A stretch of DNA of 64,000 nt from CAVYXK01 sp963708245 (GCA_963708245.1 OY970201.1:5828001-5892000); one strand, 5' to 3'; positions 19,592-29,817 are shown, numbered from the stretch's first letter. Numbers and translations: made by a program. The notes: generated from the sequence alone by a model not told the origin.

Positions 19592-21016
19592 GTGAGGCAG
19601 CCGCGGTATCGTGCCAGCGTGGCATGGGCGCTCGTCAATGCTGGCGCAAGCGTGCTGGTCCCAATGGCGATATTCATCGTCTTCGCCCGCACCGTCGCCC
19701 CGGTGCTCATCGGTGTGGTCGCCGTGGCTGTCGCCAGCACCGAGATACTGAAGACGGCTGGCTTGTCGGGGGTCTACGAGGCCCTTTTGCAGGAGCCTGC
19801 CAGGCGACGGGAAAGCCAGGAAACGGCACTGTTCGTTCTGTTATGGGCCGGCGTCGGGTTGACGGTGCTCTATCTGGCGCTGCTGATGCTCATGGCGGGC
19901 TTGATTACCAATGTAGCGGCCAATTTCACTGCGCTCGCGTGCGTCGGCGTGCGCATCATCTTCGATCTCGCGGCACTTCAGCCGCAGTCGGTGTTGGCGC
20001 ATCGGCTTTCCTACGGAACTCTGACGTTGCGCTCAGTGATCGGCAATGCGGCAGCCGGCACCGTCGGGATCGGTGTGCTTATGCTGCATGGAGGGATCGC
20101 CGGACCGGCTGCGTACCAGGCAAGCCAGTCAGTGATCAGCTTTCTGGTCTGCATCACCGGCACTGGGGCGTTGGCGCGGCCGCGTTTCCATGCCGCTGCG
20201 TTGTCTCGGATGTTGCCGGAGGCAAGCCTGTCAACCGGCGTCCGGTGCATCGCCGCCGTTATCAACAATCTCGATCAGATCATCGTTGCCGCGATGGCCG
20301 GCAGCCTGCCGCTCGCCTATTTCCATCTCGGCAAGCGCATCGAGACGACGTTCGTGAGCGCCGGAGGCTCGTTTGCCTCCATCCTGTTCCAGCCGCTGTT
20401 CGCCCGCACAGAGTACGCGGCCCGTCACGCCGCGGTACGCAAGGCACTGGCTATAGTCACCCTCACCTGCGGGCTTCCGGCAATCATCTTCGCCAGCAAC
20501 AGTGAAACGATCGTACGTATCGTCTTTGGTCCGCACTGGACCGTTGCGGCGCCGGTGGCCGCGGCGCTCGCCCTCAACGGCTTCGTGCGTGCCGCCGGAT
20601 TCGTGCCAGGGGCATTGATGTCGGTGTCGCGGCGCAATCGACACCTGCTGATCACTTCGATGGTCTCCGGCATCCTCGGCGCCGCCCTCGTGTTCGCGAC
20701 CGTGCAGCTCGGCTTGGTATGGTGCGCGACAGCGTTGATCGTCAAAAACGCGCTGATAGTAATATGGATGGCACTGTGGCTGCGGGTCGAGGCTGGCGAG
20801 CCGATTCGCGCCTATCTCACCAGCCTGGTACTGCCGATCGCGATTATGCTGGGCAGCTTGCAAGTTGGGACCTGGTTGGCGAGCCGGGGCTTTGCCGACG
20901 CGGGTGTTCTTCCGCAATTCGCGGGAATAGCACTGATGGTGGCGTTGGTTATGGCTGCAGGAGCTCGCCTAAGAGGAGGCAACGGCCTGCAACGTTCCGA
21001 TCTTCGCCCTCCATGA
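19592..21016 (+). CDS. Oligosaccharide flippase, Wzx/MOP family
   Basis: This 474-residue protein is almost entirely membrane segments (12-14 predicted). Its MOP-type arrangement includes ARTVAPVLIGVVAVAVAS near the N-terminus and INNLDQIIVAAMAGSLPLAY in the middle. Such proteins move undecaprenyl-linked glycans across the inner membrane for exopolysaccharide or O-antigen export. GTG start with GAGGA seven bases upstream. Its only polysaccharide neighbour is the broken kinase, so the substrate pathway may be lost or encoded elsewhere. Confidence 0.82.
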   Translation: MRQPRYRASVAWALVNAGASVLVPMAIFIVFARTVAPVLIGVVAVAVASTEILKTAGLSGVYEALLQEPARRRESQETALFVLLWAGVGLTVLYLALLMLMAGLITNVAANFTALACVGVRIIFDLAALQPQSVLAHRLSYGTLTLRSVIGNAAAGTVGIGVLMLHGGIAGPAAYQASQSVISFLVCITGTGALARPRFHAAALSRMLPEASLSTGVRCIAAVINNLDQIIVAAMAGSLPLAYFHLGKRIETTFVSAGGSFASILFQPLFARTEYAARHAAVRKALAIVTLTCGLPAIIFASNSETIVRIVFGPHWTVAAPVAAALALNGFVRAAGFVPGALMSVSRRNRHLLITSMVSGILGAALVFATVQLGLVWCATALIVKNALIVIWMALWLRVEAGEPIRAYLTSLVLPIAIMLGSLQVGTWLASRGFADAGVLPQFAGIALMVALVMAAGARLRGGNGLQRSDLRPP

Positions 21017-21134
21017 AGGCGTGCTCGTGGGTCCGATGCAGCGACGCTTCGCCGATCCCACCCACTGGTTGAGCTCGGTGCCATACTTGGACGGGCGAGC
21101 GCTCCGTCCAGGAGGATCATCTGAACGATCCCGA

Positions 21135-22469
21135 TCACCCCTCCGCATACGGGTTCTTCGTTCCCCGCAATTGCAACCGGATCGGAACCCCCGGCAGACC
21201 GAACGTCTCCCGTAACCCGTTCACGAGGTACCGCTGATAGTCCTCGGGTAACCGCTCCGCCCGGGTGCCGAACACGACGAAGGTCGGCGGCCGGGCCTTC
21301 GCTTGCGTGACGTATCGCAGCTTCAGCCGCCGCCGGTCCACCAGCGGTGGAGGATGCCGCGCCAGAGCCGCCTCGAACCACCAATTCAGTTCCGCCGTCC
21401 CCACCCGCGTGTTCCACACCTCGTAAGCCCGCCAGACCGCCGGCAGCAGCCGTTCCACTCCCTCCCCGGTCAGCCCTGACAAGGCCACGACCGGCACCCC
21501 CCGCATTTGCGCCAAGCTCATCTCCAGCCGCTCGTCCACCAGTCGGCGAGTCGCTGCGCGGTCGGCCACCGCATCCCACTTGCTCAGCGCCACGACACAG
21601 GCCCGCCCCTCGCGCTCGATCAGTTGCGCGATCTGCAGGTCCTGGTCGTGCAGCCCCACCACCGCATCCACCGTCAGGACCACTACTTCCGTCAGCCGCA
21701 ACGCCCCGATCGCGGCGCCCACCGACATTCGCTCCAGTCCCGCCTCGACTCGGGCGCGCCGCCGCAGGCCCGCCGTATCCACCAGCTCGATGCGCCGTCC
21801 GCGCTCGTCCGTGAAAAAGACCGAGACTGCATCCCGCGTCAGTCCCGGCTCGGGGCCGGTGACCATCCGCTCCTCGCCCACCAGCCGATTGAGCAGCGTG
21901 GATTTCCCCGCATTCGGGCGTCCGACGATCGCCAGCTTCAACGGGCGCTCGCCAGCCTTCTCTTCGTCCGCGCCCTCCGGCAGGCGATCGGCGATCTCCG
22001 ACATCAAGTCGGCCAACCCTTCACCATGCTCGGCAGAGACCGCCACCGGATCGCCGAGCCCGAGCTCATACGCGTCGAGCACGGCCGAGTTCGCCAACCG
22101 GCCCTCGGTCTTGTTGGCGACCACCAGCACGGGCCGGCCCTGCCGGTGCAGCCAGCGTGCGAAATGACGGTCGGCGGGGGTCATCCCCGCCCGCGCATCG
22201 ACCACGAACAGCACAAGGTCGGCACTCGCTACGGCGGTCGCCGCGGAAGCGTGCGTTCGCCCAGCCAGGCTCTCCGGCGCTGCTTCCTCCAGCCCGGCGG
22301 TATCGACCAGTCGTACGCGCCGGCCGCGCAGCAGGGCTTCGGCCTCCTTGCTGTCACGCGTGACGCCGGGGATGTCGGACACGATCGCTGCCCGCCGTCC
22401 CGCCAGACGGTTGAACAGCGTAGATTTGCCGACGTTCGGCCGGCCTGCGATGACCACCACCGGCAGCAT
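21135..22469 (-). CDS. der: Ribosome biogenesis GTPase Der (EngA)
   Basis: The 444-residue protein has two tandem G domains: GRPNVGKST near residue 9 with DIPGVTRD and DTAGLEE, and GRPNAGKST near residue 185 with GLTRDAVSV and DTAGLRRR. A KH-like C-terminal domain ends the protein. This double-GTPase layout is unique to Der, needed for 50S assembly. It is followed by bamB and the TPR gene upstream on the same strand, a common bacterial order. Confidence 0.97.
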   Translation of the reverse strand: MLPVVVIAGRPNVGKSTLFNRLAGRRAAIVSDIPGVTRDSKEAEALLRGRRVRLVDTAGLEEAAPESLAGRTHASAATAVASADLVLFVVDARAGMTPADRHFARWLHRQGRPVLVVANKTEGRLANSAVLDAYELGLGDPVAVSAEHGEGLADLMSEIADRLPEGADEEKAGERPLKLAIVGRPNAGKSTLLNRLVGEERMVTGPEPGLTRDAVSVFFTDERGRRIELVDTAGLRRRARVEAGLERMSVGAAIGALRLTEVVVLTVDAVVGLHDQDLQIAQLIEREGRACVVALSKWDAVADRAATRRLVDERLEMSLAQMRGVPVVALSGLTGEGVERLLPAVWRAYEVWNTRVGTAELNWWFEAALARHPPPLVDRRRLKLRYVTQAKARPPTFVVFGTRAERLPEDYQRYLVNGLRETFGLPGVPIRLQLRGTKNPYAEG

Positions 22470-22516
22470 AAGCAGCTGAGCCCCGCTCTTTGGACCGCGA
22501 ACGACCGCGGCGGCCT

Positions 22517-23872
22517 TTACCTAAGCGCCGTCAGCAGGCCGTCATCTGCGATCAGCAGCAGGGTTGCGTCGGCAATCACCGGCTGCAACGGACAGGCCAC
22601 ACCCGGCAGCTTCTGCATGCCCAGGATTTCGCCGGTATAGGGGCTGACAGCCAGTGCCGCCTTGCTGGTACCGGCGACCACCAGTCGGTCGCTCGCCAGC
22701 AGCGGGCCATACCAGGTGATCGGGTCGCGCTGTTTCTTCGGATTCCCCCAGCGCGGCAGTTGCCGGACCCAGGCGATGCTGCCGTCATCGGCATTGATCG
22801 CCGCGAGGGTCTGGTCGACCGTGAGCACGAACACCCAGTCGCCGGCGACCCAGGGGCTGTCCAGGCCGGAGACGTTGTGCTCCCACAGGCGCCGGCCGGA
22901 GTGCAGGTCATTGGCAACTGCCATCCCGCCCATGCTGATCGCGAACACCCGACTCCCGCTGATCGCCGGTACGCCCCGGATCGAATAAATGTCCAACAAG
23001 CCGACGCCGGCCGAGATCAGGTTGTCGGTCCATACCACGGTGCCGGAATCCGCCCGCAAGGCGGTCAGCTCGCCGGAGGCGAAGCCGGCGACCACCAGCC
23101 CGTCGGAATAGGCCGGGGCGGGCTCGCCCAGCATCGCGGTGACAGCGTTGAACGCCCGGTACTCCCAAAGCTGGCGGCCGGACCCCGCATCCAGCGCAAC
23201 CACCCGGTCATCGATCGTGACGACGAAGACGTGTCCGGCAACGATCGTTGGCCCCGATCGGCCGGGCACGCCCAGGTTAATCCGCCATTTCTGCTTACCG
23301 CTGGCCGCGTCCAGCGCCACAACGTCGCCCAGTCCGTTCACCGCGTACAGGAGGCCGTCCGCGACGCCGAGGCCGCCGCCCACATTGTTGCTGCGCGAAT
23401 CCTTGGACCTGGTATCGATGCGCCAGCGGAGCTGCCCATTGGACAGATCGAAGGCCGACACCCGGGCCGCCGAGTCCATGGTGTACACCAACCCGTTCGC
23501 GACCACCGGCTGCGCCAGTATCTTTTGTCGGTAGCCTCCGCCGTCGCCGATCGGTGCGCGCCACGCTTGCGAGATGACCGGCTGCGCCTGGAGATGGCCC
23601 ATCAGGTGCGCCGGATTGCCGGCCGGCTGCGGCCAGGCGGCGTTGCGCACCGGGGGCGGGAGAACAACCTTCGGCGCGCCCAATTCAACAGTCAGGGAAT
23701 TGGCCGACGCGAGCACCGGCTCTCGCTTGCCGGGAATCGGGGTCTTCTCTTCCCCGAACCAGTCGTCCCACAGGCCGCAGCCGCCCAAGGCCAGGGGCAA
23801 CGCCAGGGCAGCGCGCCGCGACAAGGCGGCGGGGCGGGCTGTTCGCCGGAGTGTCTGCAACACGCCGCTCAT
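22517..23872 (-). CDS. bamB: Outer-membrane assembly lipoprotein BamB
   Basis: The 451-residue protein has a lipoprotein signal with lipobox LALGGCG (Cys near residue 32). It is then made of PQQ-type beta-propeller repeats (GLVYTMDSAARVSAFDLSNG, DGLLYAVNGLGDVVALDAAS, GHVFVVTIDDRVVALDAGSG). BamB is the scaffold lipoprotein of the Bam complex that inserts beta-barrel proteins. The start overlaps the upstream TPR gene stop by four bases (ATGA), and der lies downstream, matching the usual yfgM-bamB-der order. Confidence 0.94.
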   Translation of the reverse strand: MSGVLQTLRRTARPAALSRRAALALPLALGGCGLWDDWFGEEKTPIPGKREPVLASANSLTVELGAPKVVLPPPVRNAAWPQPAGNPAHLMGHLQAQPVISQAWRAPIGDGGGYRQKILAQPVVANGLVYTMDSAARVSAFDLSNGQLRWRIDTRSKDSRSNNVGGGLGVADGLLYAVNGLGDVVALDAASGKQKWRINLGVPGRSGPTIVAGHVFVVTIDDRVVALDAGSGRQLWEYRAFNAVTAMLGEPAPAYSDGLVVAGFASGELTALRADSGTVVWTDNLISAGVGLLDIYSIRGVPAISGSRVFAISMGGMAVANDLHSGRRLWEHNVSGLDSPWVAGDWVFVLTVDQTLAAINADDGSIAWVRQLPRWGNPKKQRDPITWYGPLLASDRLVVAGTSKAALAVSPYTGEILGMQKLPGVACPLQPVIADATLLLIADDGLLTALR

Positions 23873-24531
23873 CCGGAAAGCTGGGCGAGCACCGCCGTAG
23901 CGCGCTGTCGCACCCCTTCTGGCGCCGTGGAGTCGTTGGTCAGGGCGGTCAGCATATCCTTCGCCTGATTGGTTTTGCCTTGGCGCAGGGCCAGGAGGGC
24001 AAGCTGCTCCGTCGCCATGGCGTGCCAGGGATCGTTAGGCTGTGCCAAGGGTTTCAGCCGTGCCTCCAATATGTCGGGATCGCCGGAGTCGATCTGATGC
24101 TGCGCCCAAAGCAGTCCGGCGAGGTCGCGCAGCAACGGATCCGCCGACGAGTCGGCTGCGACCTCGTTCCAGAGTGACAGTGCCTGCGGCAGATGTCCTC
24201 CGCCGGCTTCGAGTCCGGCGGCACGAAGCCGGCTGAGGGTGCGGTAGCCAGCCGGGCCGTGCTGCGCCAGTCGATCGAATGCCGCGAGCGACGCCGCATG
24301 GGCAGCAGTTGCGTTCGGGCCGGTATCGGCGGCCTCGAGCATCGCCTGGAGATATACCGCGGCGGCAGCCTGATCCTGGCGCGCCTGGTACCATCGCCAC
24401 CCTTGCCAGCCGGCCACCAAGGCGACCACGACCACCACCGCCGCGGCGATCGCTCCCGCATAGCGGGTGAGGAATTGCCGCGTCCGTTCGGCGCGGAGTT
24501 CTTCCTCGACCTCGTCGAAGATATCGGGCAC
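23869..24531 (-). CDS. TPR membrane protein, YfgM-like
   Basis: Start placed at GTG 24531, which has GGAGG six bases upstream and gives the conserved N-terminus PDIFDEVEEELRAERTRQFL. A single membrane helix (AGAIAAAVVVVVALVAGW) is followed by a helical TPR-like periplasmic region of about 170 residues. YfgM-type proteins sit next to bamB and der and act near the SecYEG translocon in envelope protein handling. The product is about 220 residues, normal for the family. Confidence 0.85.
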   Translation of the reverse strand: MPDIFDEVEEELRAERTRQFLTRYAGAIAAAVVVVVALVAGWQGWRWYQARQDQAAAAVYLQAMLEAADTGPNATAAHAASLAAFDRLAQHGPAGYRTLSRLRAAGLEAGGGHLPQALSLWNEVAADSSADPLLRDLAGLLWAQHQIDSGDPDILEARLKPLAQPNDPWHAMATEQLALLALRQGKTNQAKDMLTALTNDSTAPEGVRQRATAVLAQLSG

Positions 24532-25045
24532 GGTCGCCTCCCTTCGGGCGCCAGATACATAGCCGGTGCGAGCAAAGCAAATCACGGGGAAGTCCAGAGT
24601 TGCTGGGGGGCGGGTGATCCTGGGGCATCCGTTTCAGGGGCAAATCCTGGCTGCAACTGCGGCCCGCGTCACGATCATCCACGTTATCCGAGCCAGCGTC
24701 GGTTCCGTCAGGGCCAAGGGGGCTTAGGTTAAGGGTGGCTGGCTAACCGGACTGCCCAGCGGCGGCTGCGCTCTCCGACGCCGATCTGGCCGCCTTGGAG
24801 GCCGGCAGCACCTGTGATCTCGATCTGCTCAGATTTTCCGGCTCTGCGGTCGTGTTCGCAGTTGCACAACCGCGCTCGGGGGCCGGCTTGACGAACAGAT
24901 ATGAGGGCGTAAAGTTCGTCTTCCGGCGGCCGGAAAAGGGCGAGAGAACCGACCGGCCAGCCGAGCAAGACGGCGCGGCTCGGATTTCCAGGGCCGGTGT
25001 GCTCCGGCCTGTAGGTGACCCGACCGCCTTGGGAGGACGCTGGGT
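24532..25045. other. Intergenic region upstream of the formate dehydrogenase genes
   Basis: No convincing gene is seen in these 514 bases between the leftward TPR gene and the rightward formate dehydrogenase operon. The region must carry both promoters. I looked for a sigma-54 -24/-12 element (GG and GC ten bases apart in context) close to the formate dehydrogenase start and found none I would defend. GGGAGGA ends about eight bases before the ATG at 25046. Confidence 0.5.
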
Positions 25046-28000
25046 ATGCCCGATGGAATTTCACGCCGCGCGTTCCTGAGCGGAACGGGAGCGGCGCTCG
25101 CGGTCACCTCGCTAGGGGCGTTAGGGTTCAGTGCGGTTGAGGCCGCGCAGGCGGCAGCGATCCGTCCGTTCAAGCTCGCCGGAACAGTTGAGACGCGCAA
25201 CACCTGCCCGTATTGTGCAGTGGCATGCGGCATCATCATGTACGCGAAGCCGGCCGCGGAAACCGGCGGCAAGCGCGTAATCATGCATATCGAAGGCGAC
25301 GCGGACCACCCCACAAATCGTGGGACGCTTTGCCCAAAGGGCGCCGCCTTGCTCGATTTCGTGCGCTCGCCGTCGCGACTGACCACGCCGCGTTACCGGG
25401 CGCCGGGAGCGAAGGAATTTAAAGAAGTCTCATGGGATTGGGCGGTCGACCGGGTAGCGCGGCAGTTCAAGGATGATCGCGACAAGAACTTGGTTACTAC
25501 GAACGCCAGTGGCGTGACCGCTAACCGATGGACGACCACCGGGATACTTGCCGCCTCGGCCAGTACCAATGAGACGGGATGGATCACCTACAAGGTGATG
25601 CGCGGGGCGGGCGCTGTCGTCTTCGACAACCAGGCGAGGGTCTGACACGGCCCCACGGTGGCGAGTCTCGCCCCAACATTCGGCCGCGGCGCAATGACCA
25701 ACCTGTGGACGGACATCCGCAGCGCGGATCTCGTCATCGTCATGGGAGGCAATGCCGCGGAGGCGCATCCGTGCGGATTCAAGTGGGTGACACGCGCCAA
25801 GGCAGAGCGCGGCGCCCGGCTGATCGTGGTCGATCCGCGCTTCACCCGCACCGCGGCCGTGGCGGACGTGTATGCGCCGATCCGTCCAGGCACCGACATC
25901 ACCTTCCTGCTCGGCATGATCAAGTACTGCATCGACAACAACAAGGTGCAGTGGGATTACGTGAAGCCATTTACGAACGCCGCGTTGGTCGTTAAGGAGG
26001 GATATGGCTTCAACGACGGGCTCTTCACCGGCTATGACCCGGCAAAACGAGCCTACGACCGATCGAGCTGGGACTACGAGATTGGACCGGACGGCTACGC
26101 GGTGGTGGACGAGACACTGAACCATCCGCGTTGCGTGTGGAACCTCCTGAAGCAGCATGTTGCTCCTTACACGCCGGACATGGTCGAGCGGGTCTGTGGC
26201 ACGCCCAAAGGGAAATTCCTCAAGATCGCAGCGATGGTCAGCGACACGTCTGCGCCGAACAAGACGATGACCTCGATGTACGCGCTCGGCTGGACCCAGC
26301 ATTCCTCCGGGTCGCAGAACATTCGCACCATGGCGATGCTGCAACTCATTCTCGGCAACATCGGGATGCGGGGCGGCGGGATGAACGCGTTGCGAGGTCA
26401 TTCGAACATCCAGGGGCTCACCGATCTCGGACTGATGTCGGAGCTGATCCCGGGCTATCTCGCTCTGCCACACGAAAACGAAACCGATTTCGACGCCTAC
26501 ATGAAGACCCGCGGCTTCAAGCCACTGCGGCCCAACCAGATCAGCTACTGGCAGAACTACCGGAAGTTCTTCGTCAGCTTCCTGAAATCGATGTGGGGAA
26601 CGGCTGCTACTGCCGAGAACAATTATCGGTACGATTGGCTCCCCAAGCTCGACCGGCCAATGTACGACATGTTGCAGGCGTTCGAGTTGATGGCCAACGG
26701 CCAGATGAACGGATATGTTTGCCAGGGGTTCAACCCTCTGCTCGCGGCGCCTAATCGCGCCAAAATCACCAGCGCGCTCTCCAAGCTGAAATTCCTCGTC
26801 GTGATGGATCCGCTGGATACCGAAACAGCGCACTTCTGGGAGAACCACGGCGTCTATAATGACGTCAACTCGACCAAGATCGCGACCGAGGTGATCCAGC
26901 TACCAACCACCTGCTTTGCCGAGGAAGACGGGTCGCTGACCAATTCCGGCCGTTGGCTGCAGTGGCACTGGGCCGGCGGCGATCCGCCTGGCGAGGCAAA
27001 GCCGGATATATGGATCATGGCGCAGATCCACACGCGCATGAAGGCGCTCTATGAAAAAGAAGGCGGCAAGCTGCCCGATCCGATCCTCAATCTCGACTGG
27101 CAGTACAAAGACCCTGGGAATCCCACCCCTGACGAGCTCGCTCGGGAAATGAACGGCAGTGCCCTGGCGACGCTGACCGATCCGACAGACCCAACCAAGG
27201 TCTTAGTGGAGAAAGGCAAACAGCTTCCGTCCTTCGCCTTCCTCCGAGACGATGGCTCTACGTCCAGTGGCTGTTGGATCTATTCCGGCTGTTACACGGA
27301 GGCGGGCAACATGATGGCCCGCCGCGACAACACGGATGTCGGCGATGCCGGGCTTTTTCCGAAATGGGCATTCGCCTGGCCGGTGAACCGCCGCATCCTC
27401 TACAACCGTGCGTCCTGCGACCTGTCTGGCAAGCCCTGGGATCCGAACCGGAAGATCATCGAGTGGAACGGCAAGATGTGGACCGGCTACGACGTGCCGG
27501 ACACCGCCCCGACAGCCAAGCCCGACACCGTGATGCCGTTCATTATGGTGCAGGAAGGCGTGGGCCAACTCTGGGTGCGCGCGCTGATGACCGACGGTCC
27601 GTTCCCGGCCCATTACGAGCCATTCGAAGCCCCGGTGCCCAACGTCCTTGCGCCCAAGGTGCGCGGCAATCCGGCGGCACGAGTATTCGCCGATGATCTC
27701 GAGGATTTCGGCGACGCAAAGGAGTTCCCGATCGTCGGCACCTCGTACCGGCTGACCGAGCACTTCCACTTCTGGACCAAGCACAACCGTGTTAACGCCG
27801 CCCTGCAGCCGGAGTTCTTTGTCGAGCTTTCCGAAGAGCTGGCGAAGGAAAAGAACATTGCCAACGGCAGTTGGGTCCGTGTGTGGTCGAAGCGGGGCTC
27901 GGTCAAGGCAGTGGCCTGTGTGACGAAGCGGATCAAGCCTCTCACCATCGAAGGCAAAACCGTGCATGTGGTGGGTGTGCCGCTGCACTGGGGGTTCATG

Positions 28001-28138
28001 GGCGTGGCGCGCAAGGGCTGGGGACCGAATTCGCTCACTCCCTTCGTCGGCGACGCAAATACGCAGACGCCCGAATTCAAGGCATACCTGCTCAACATCG
28101 AGCCCACTACGCCACCCGCAACGTCGGCGACGGCCTGA
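25046..28138 (+). CDS. fdnG: Formate dehydrogenase major (alpha) subunit, selenocysteine-containing
   Basis: This is a 1030-residue molybdopterin enzyme. The frame contains one in-frame TGA at 25643-25645 (codon 200), read as selenocysteine. The context DNQARV-Sec-HGPTVASLAP is that of FdnG/FdoG. A Tat signal (SRRAFLSG) begins the protein, then a [4Fe-4S] motif (CPYCAVACG ... GTLCPKG) and MGGNAAEAHPCGFKW for the pterin cofactor. It oxidises formate to CO2 on the periplasmic side and feeds electrons to the beta and gamma subunits. An automated caller would split it into two ORFs (25046-25645 and 25658-28138). Beta, gamma, fdhE and all sel genes follow. Confidence 0.96.
25643..25682 (+). promoter_or_regulatory. 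UGA selenocysteine codon and bacterial SECIS hairpin
   Basis: The UGA at 25643-25645 is followed by an inverted repeat GGCGA (25660-25664), loop GTC and TCGCC (25668-25672). The apical AGUCU resembles the SelB-binding loop of E. coli fdnG mRNA, and the hairpin spacing from UGA is similar. It lies inside the coding frame as bacterial SECIS elements do. The structure is seen in sequence; SelB binding is inferred. Confidence 0.8.
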
Positions 28139-28150
28139 AGGAGGATGGCC

Positions 28151-29056
28151 ATGGTCGCAGCACGTGAAATGACTGTGGTGCGGACCTCGGCGACGGCGAC
28201 AGCAAACGCCGAGGTCACATTCCGCGACGAAGTCGTGAAGCTGATCGACGTGTCGAAGTGCATCGGCTGCAAGGCCTGCCAGGCAGCCTGCCTTGAATGG
28301 AACGACCAGGTCCAGCCGATCGGTTACTTCACCGGATCCTATCAGAGCCCGGAAGACCTCACCCCCCACATGTTCACCCTGATGCGGTTCAATGAGTGGG
28401 AGAACCCAAAGACCGGTGAACTGGAGTGGCTGATCCGCAAGGACGGCTGCATGCACTGCGCCGATCCGGGATGCCTCGCTGCCTGTCCCGCGCCCGGCGC
28501 GATCGTGCAATACGCCAACGGCATCGTCGATTTCGTTTCCGAGAACTGTATCGGCTGCGGCTATTGCGTGAAGGGATGCCCCTTCAATATCCCGCGCATC
28601 TCCGCTGCTCCGGCCAAGGCACACAAATGCACCCTTTGCTCCGACCGCGTCGCCGTCGGTGACGGCCCGGCCTGCGCCAAGGCCTGTCCGACCGAAGCGA
28701 TCGTGTTCGGCACGAAAGAGGCGATGCTGCACCACGCGGCGGGTCGCCTGACCGATCTCAAGTCGCGCGGTTTCGATAACGCCGGTATCTACAATCCCCA
28801 GGGCGTAGGCGGAACGCACGTCATGTACGTGCTGCCGCACGCGGACCAGCCCGAGCTCTACTCCGGCCTGCCCTCCGACCCGAGCATCAGCCCCTGGGTA
28901 AAGGTGTGGAAAGGCGCCACCAAGACATATGCGAGCCTCGCGGCGATGGCCGCTGTGTTCGTCGGCGCGGTTGCCCATCACTTCGCCACAGGGACGAGCC
29001 GGATCTCGGAGGAAGACGAGAAGAAGGCCAAAGAACTGCTCGAGGGAGGCAAATAA
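28151..29056 (+). CDS. fdnH: Formate dehydrogenase iron-sulfur (beta) subunit
   Basis: The protein of about 300 residues has four ferredoxin-type cysteine clusters: CIGCKACQAAC, CMHCADPGCLAACP, CIGCGYCVKGCPFNIP and CTLCSDRV...CAKACP. A C-terminal membrane anchor (YASLAAMAAVFVGAVAHHFA) ends it. It carries electrons from the alpha subunit across to the cytochrome. I chose ATG 28151 since AAGGAGG lies at 28138-28144, six bases before; ATG 28145 is too close. It starts twelve bases after the alpha-subunit stop. Confidence 0.95.
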   Translation: MVAAREMTVVRTSATATANAEVTFRDEVVKLIDVSKCIGCKACQAACLEWNDQVQPIGYFTGSYQSPEDLTPHMFTLMRFNEWENPKTGELEWLIRKDGCMHCADPGCLAACPAPGAIVQYANGIVDFVSENCIGCGYCVKGCPFNIPRISAAPAKAHKCTLCSDRVAVGDGPACAKACPTEAIVFGTKEAMLHHAAGRLTDLKSRGFDNAGIYNPQGVGGTHVMYVLPHADQPELYSGLPSDPSISPWVKVWKGATKTYASLAAMAAVFVGAVAHHFATGTSRISEEDEKKAKELLEGGK

Positions 29057-29736
29057 TGGCCACGTCTCCCACAGCCGCGGCGGAAACCACCGTCCGGCGC
29101 CATGCACTTGACGTTCGGATCGTGCACTGGATCGTCGCGATCTCTTTCATTCTGCTGGCGCTGTCCGGCCTCGCGCTGTTCTACCCTGGCCTCTTCTTCC
29201 TGACCGGCCTGTTCGGCGGCGGCGAGACCGCGCGGATGCTGCACCCGTGGATCGGGCTCGTGCTTGCAGTCGGCTACCTTTATCTTTTCATCCGTATGGT
29301 CGGCAGTTCCCTCTGGTCGGCTCCGGAAGACAATATTTGGATGGGGCGCCTGATTGATGTGATGAGGAATCGGGAGGAGGGGCTTCCCGAGATCGGCAAG
29401 TTTAATCCTGGCCAGAAGCTGTACTTCTGGGCGATGGCGCTGTTGATTGTCGTCCTGCTTGTCACCGGCATCATTACCTGGCACGCCTATTTCGGCGCCC
29501 TGACTTCTATCCCCACCCAACGTGTCGCGGTGCTATTGCACTCGATCGCCGCGGTTCTCGCGATTATCGCTTTCATCGTCCACGTGCATATGGGGACATG
29601 GGAGGCCGGGACGCTGCGGGCGATGACGCGTGGCACAGTCACCGGGGGGTGGGCGTGGAAGCATCATCGAAAGTGGCTACGCCAGGTAGCGACCGCGCAG
29701 CACGGGAAGTCCGACGTCCGGGCGCCGGCGGAATAA
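29056..29736 (+). CDS. fdnI: Formate dehydrogenase cytochrome b556 (gamma) subunit
   Basis: The 226-residue membrane protein has four predicted helices: IVHWIVAISFILLALSGLAL, WIGLVLAVGYLYLFIRMV, YFWAMALLIVVLLVTGIIT and LLHSIAAVLAIIAFIVHVH. Histidines suit two b hemes, as in the FdnI/FdoI family. It hands electrons to quinone. The ATG overlaps the beta-subunit stop by one base (TAATG) with GGGAGG six bases upstream. Confidence 0.93.
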   Translation: MATSPTAAAETTVRRHALDVRIVHWIVAISFILLALSGLALFYPGLFFLTGLFGGGETARMLHPWIGLVLAVGYLYLFIRMVGSSLWSAPEDNIWMGRLIDVMRNREEGLPEIGKFNPGQKLYFWAMALLIVVLLVTGIITWHAYFGALTSIPTQRVAVLLHSIAAVLAIIAFIVHVHMGTWEAGTLRAMTRGTVTGGWAWKHHRKWLRQVATAQHGKSDVRAPAE

Positions 29737-29775
29737 AATTTCATTCGTAGGCAGCGAGGTATGGGGAGACCAATA

Positions 29776-29817
29776 ACCTCTCCCGCTTGCGGGAGAGGTC
29801 GGTTCGCGAAGCGAACC
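29776..29817. repeat. Double palindromic intergenic element
   Basis: Two adjacent perfect inverted repeats: ACCTCTCCCGC (29776-29786), TT, GCGGGAGAGGT (29789-29799); then GGTTCGC (29801-29807), GAA, GCGAACC (29811-29817). Elements of this form recur in alphaproteobacterial intergenic regions. Here it lies between the gamma subunit and fdhE, where it could act as an attenuating or mRNA-stabilising structure. The repeat-family assignment is from memory of similar genomes. Confidence 0.75.

Noticed and set aside
22490..23968. 492-codon plus-strand open frame
   Set aside because: Antisense to bamB, which is unmistakable; the translation is rich in Arg, Gln and His without structure.
25643..25645. 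Nonsense mutation splitting fdnG into a pseudogene
   Set aside because: The TGA is at the known Sec position, a SECIS hairpin follows, and the complete Sec machinery is adjacent.
25430..26848. 472-codon minus-strand open frame
   Set aside because: Antisense shadow of the alpha subunit of formate dehydrogenase, with no protein-like domains.
27203..29107. 634-codon minus-strand open frame
   Set aside because: It lies antisense to the formate dehydrogenase alpha and beta subunit genes, whose proteins are clear; long antisense frames are normal in GC-rich DNA.
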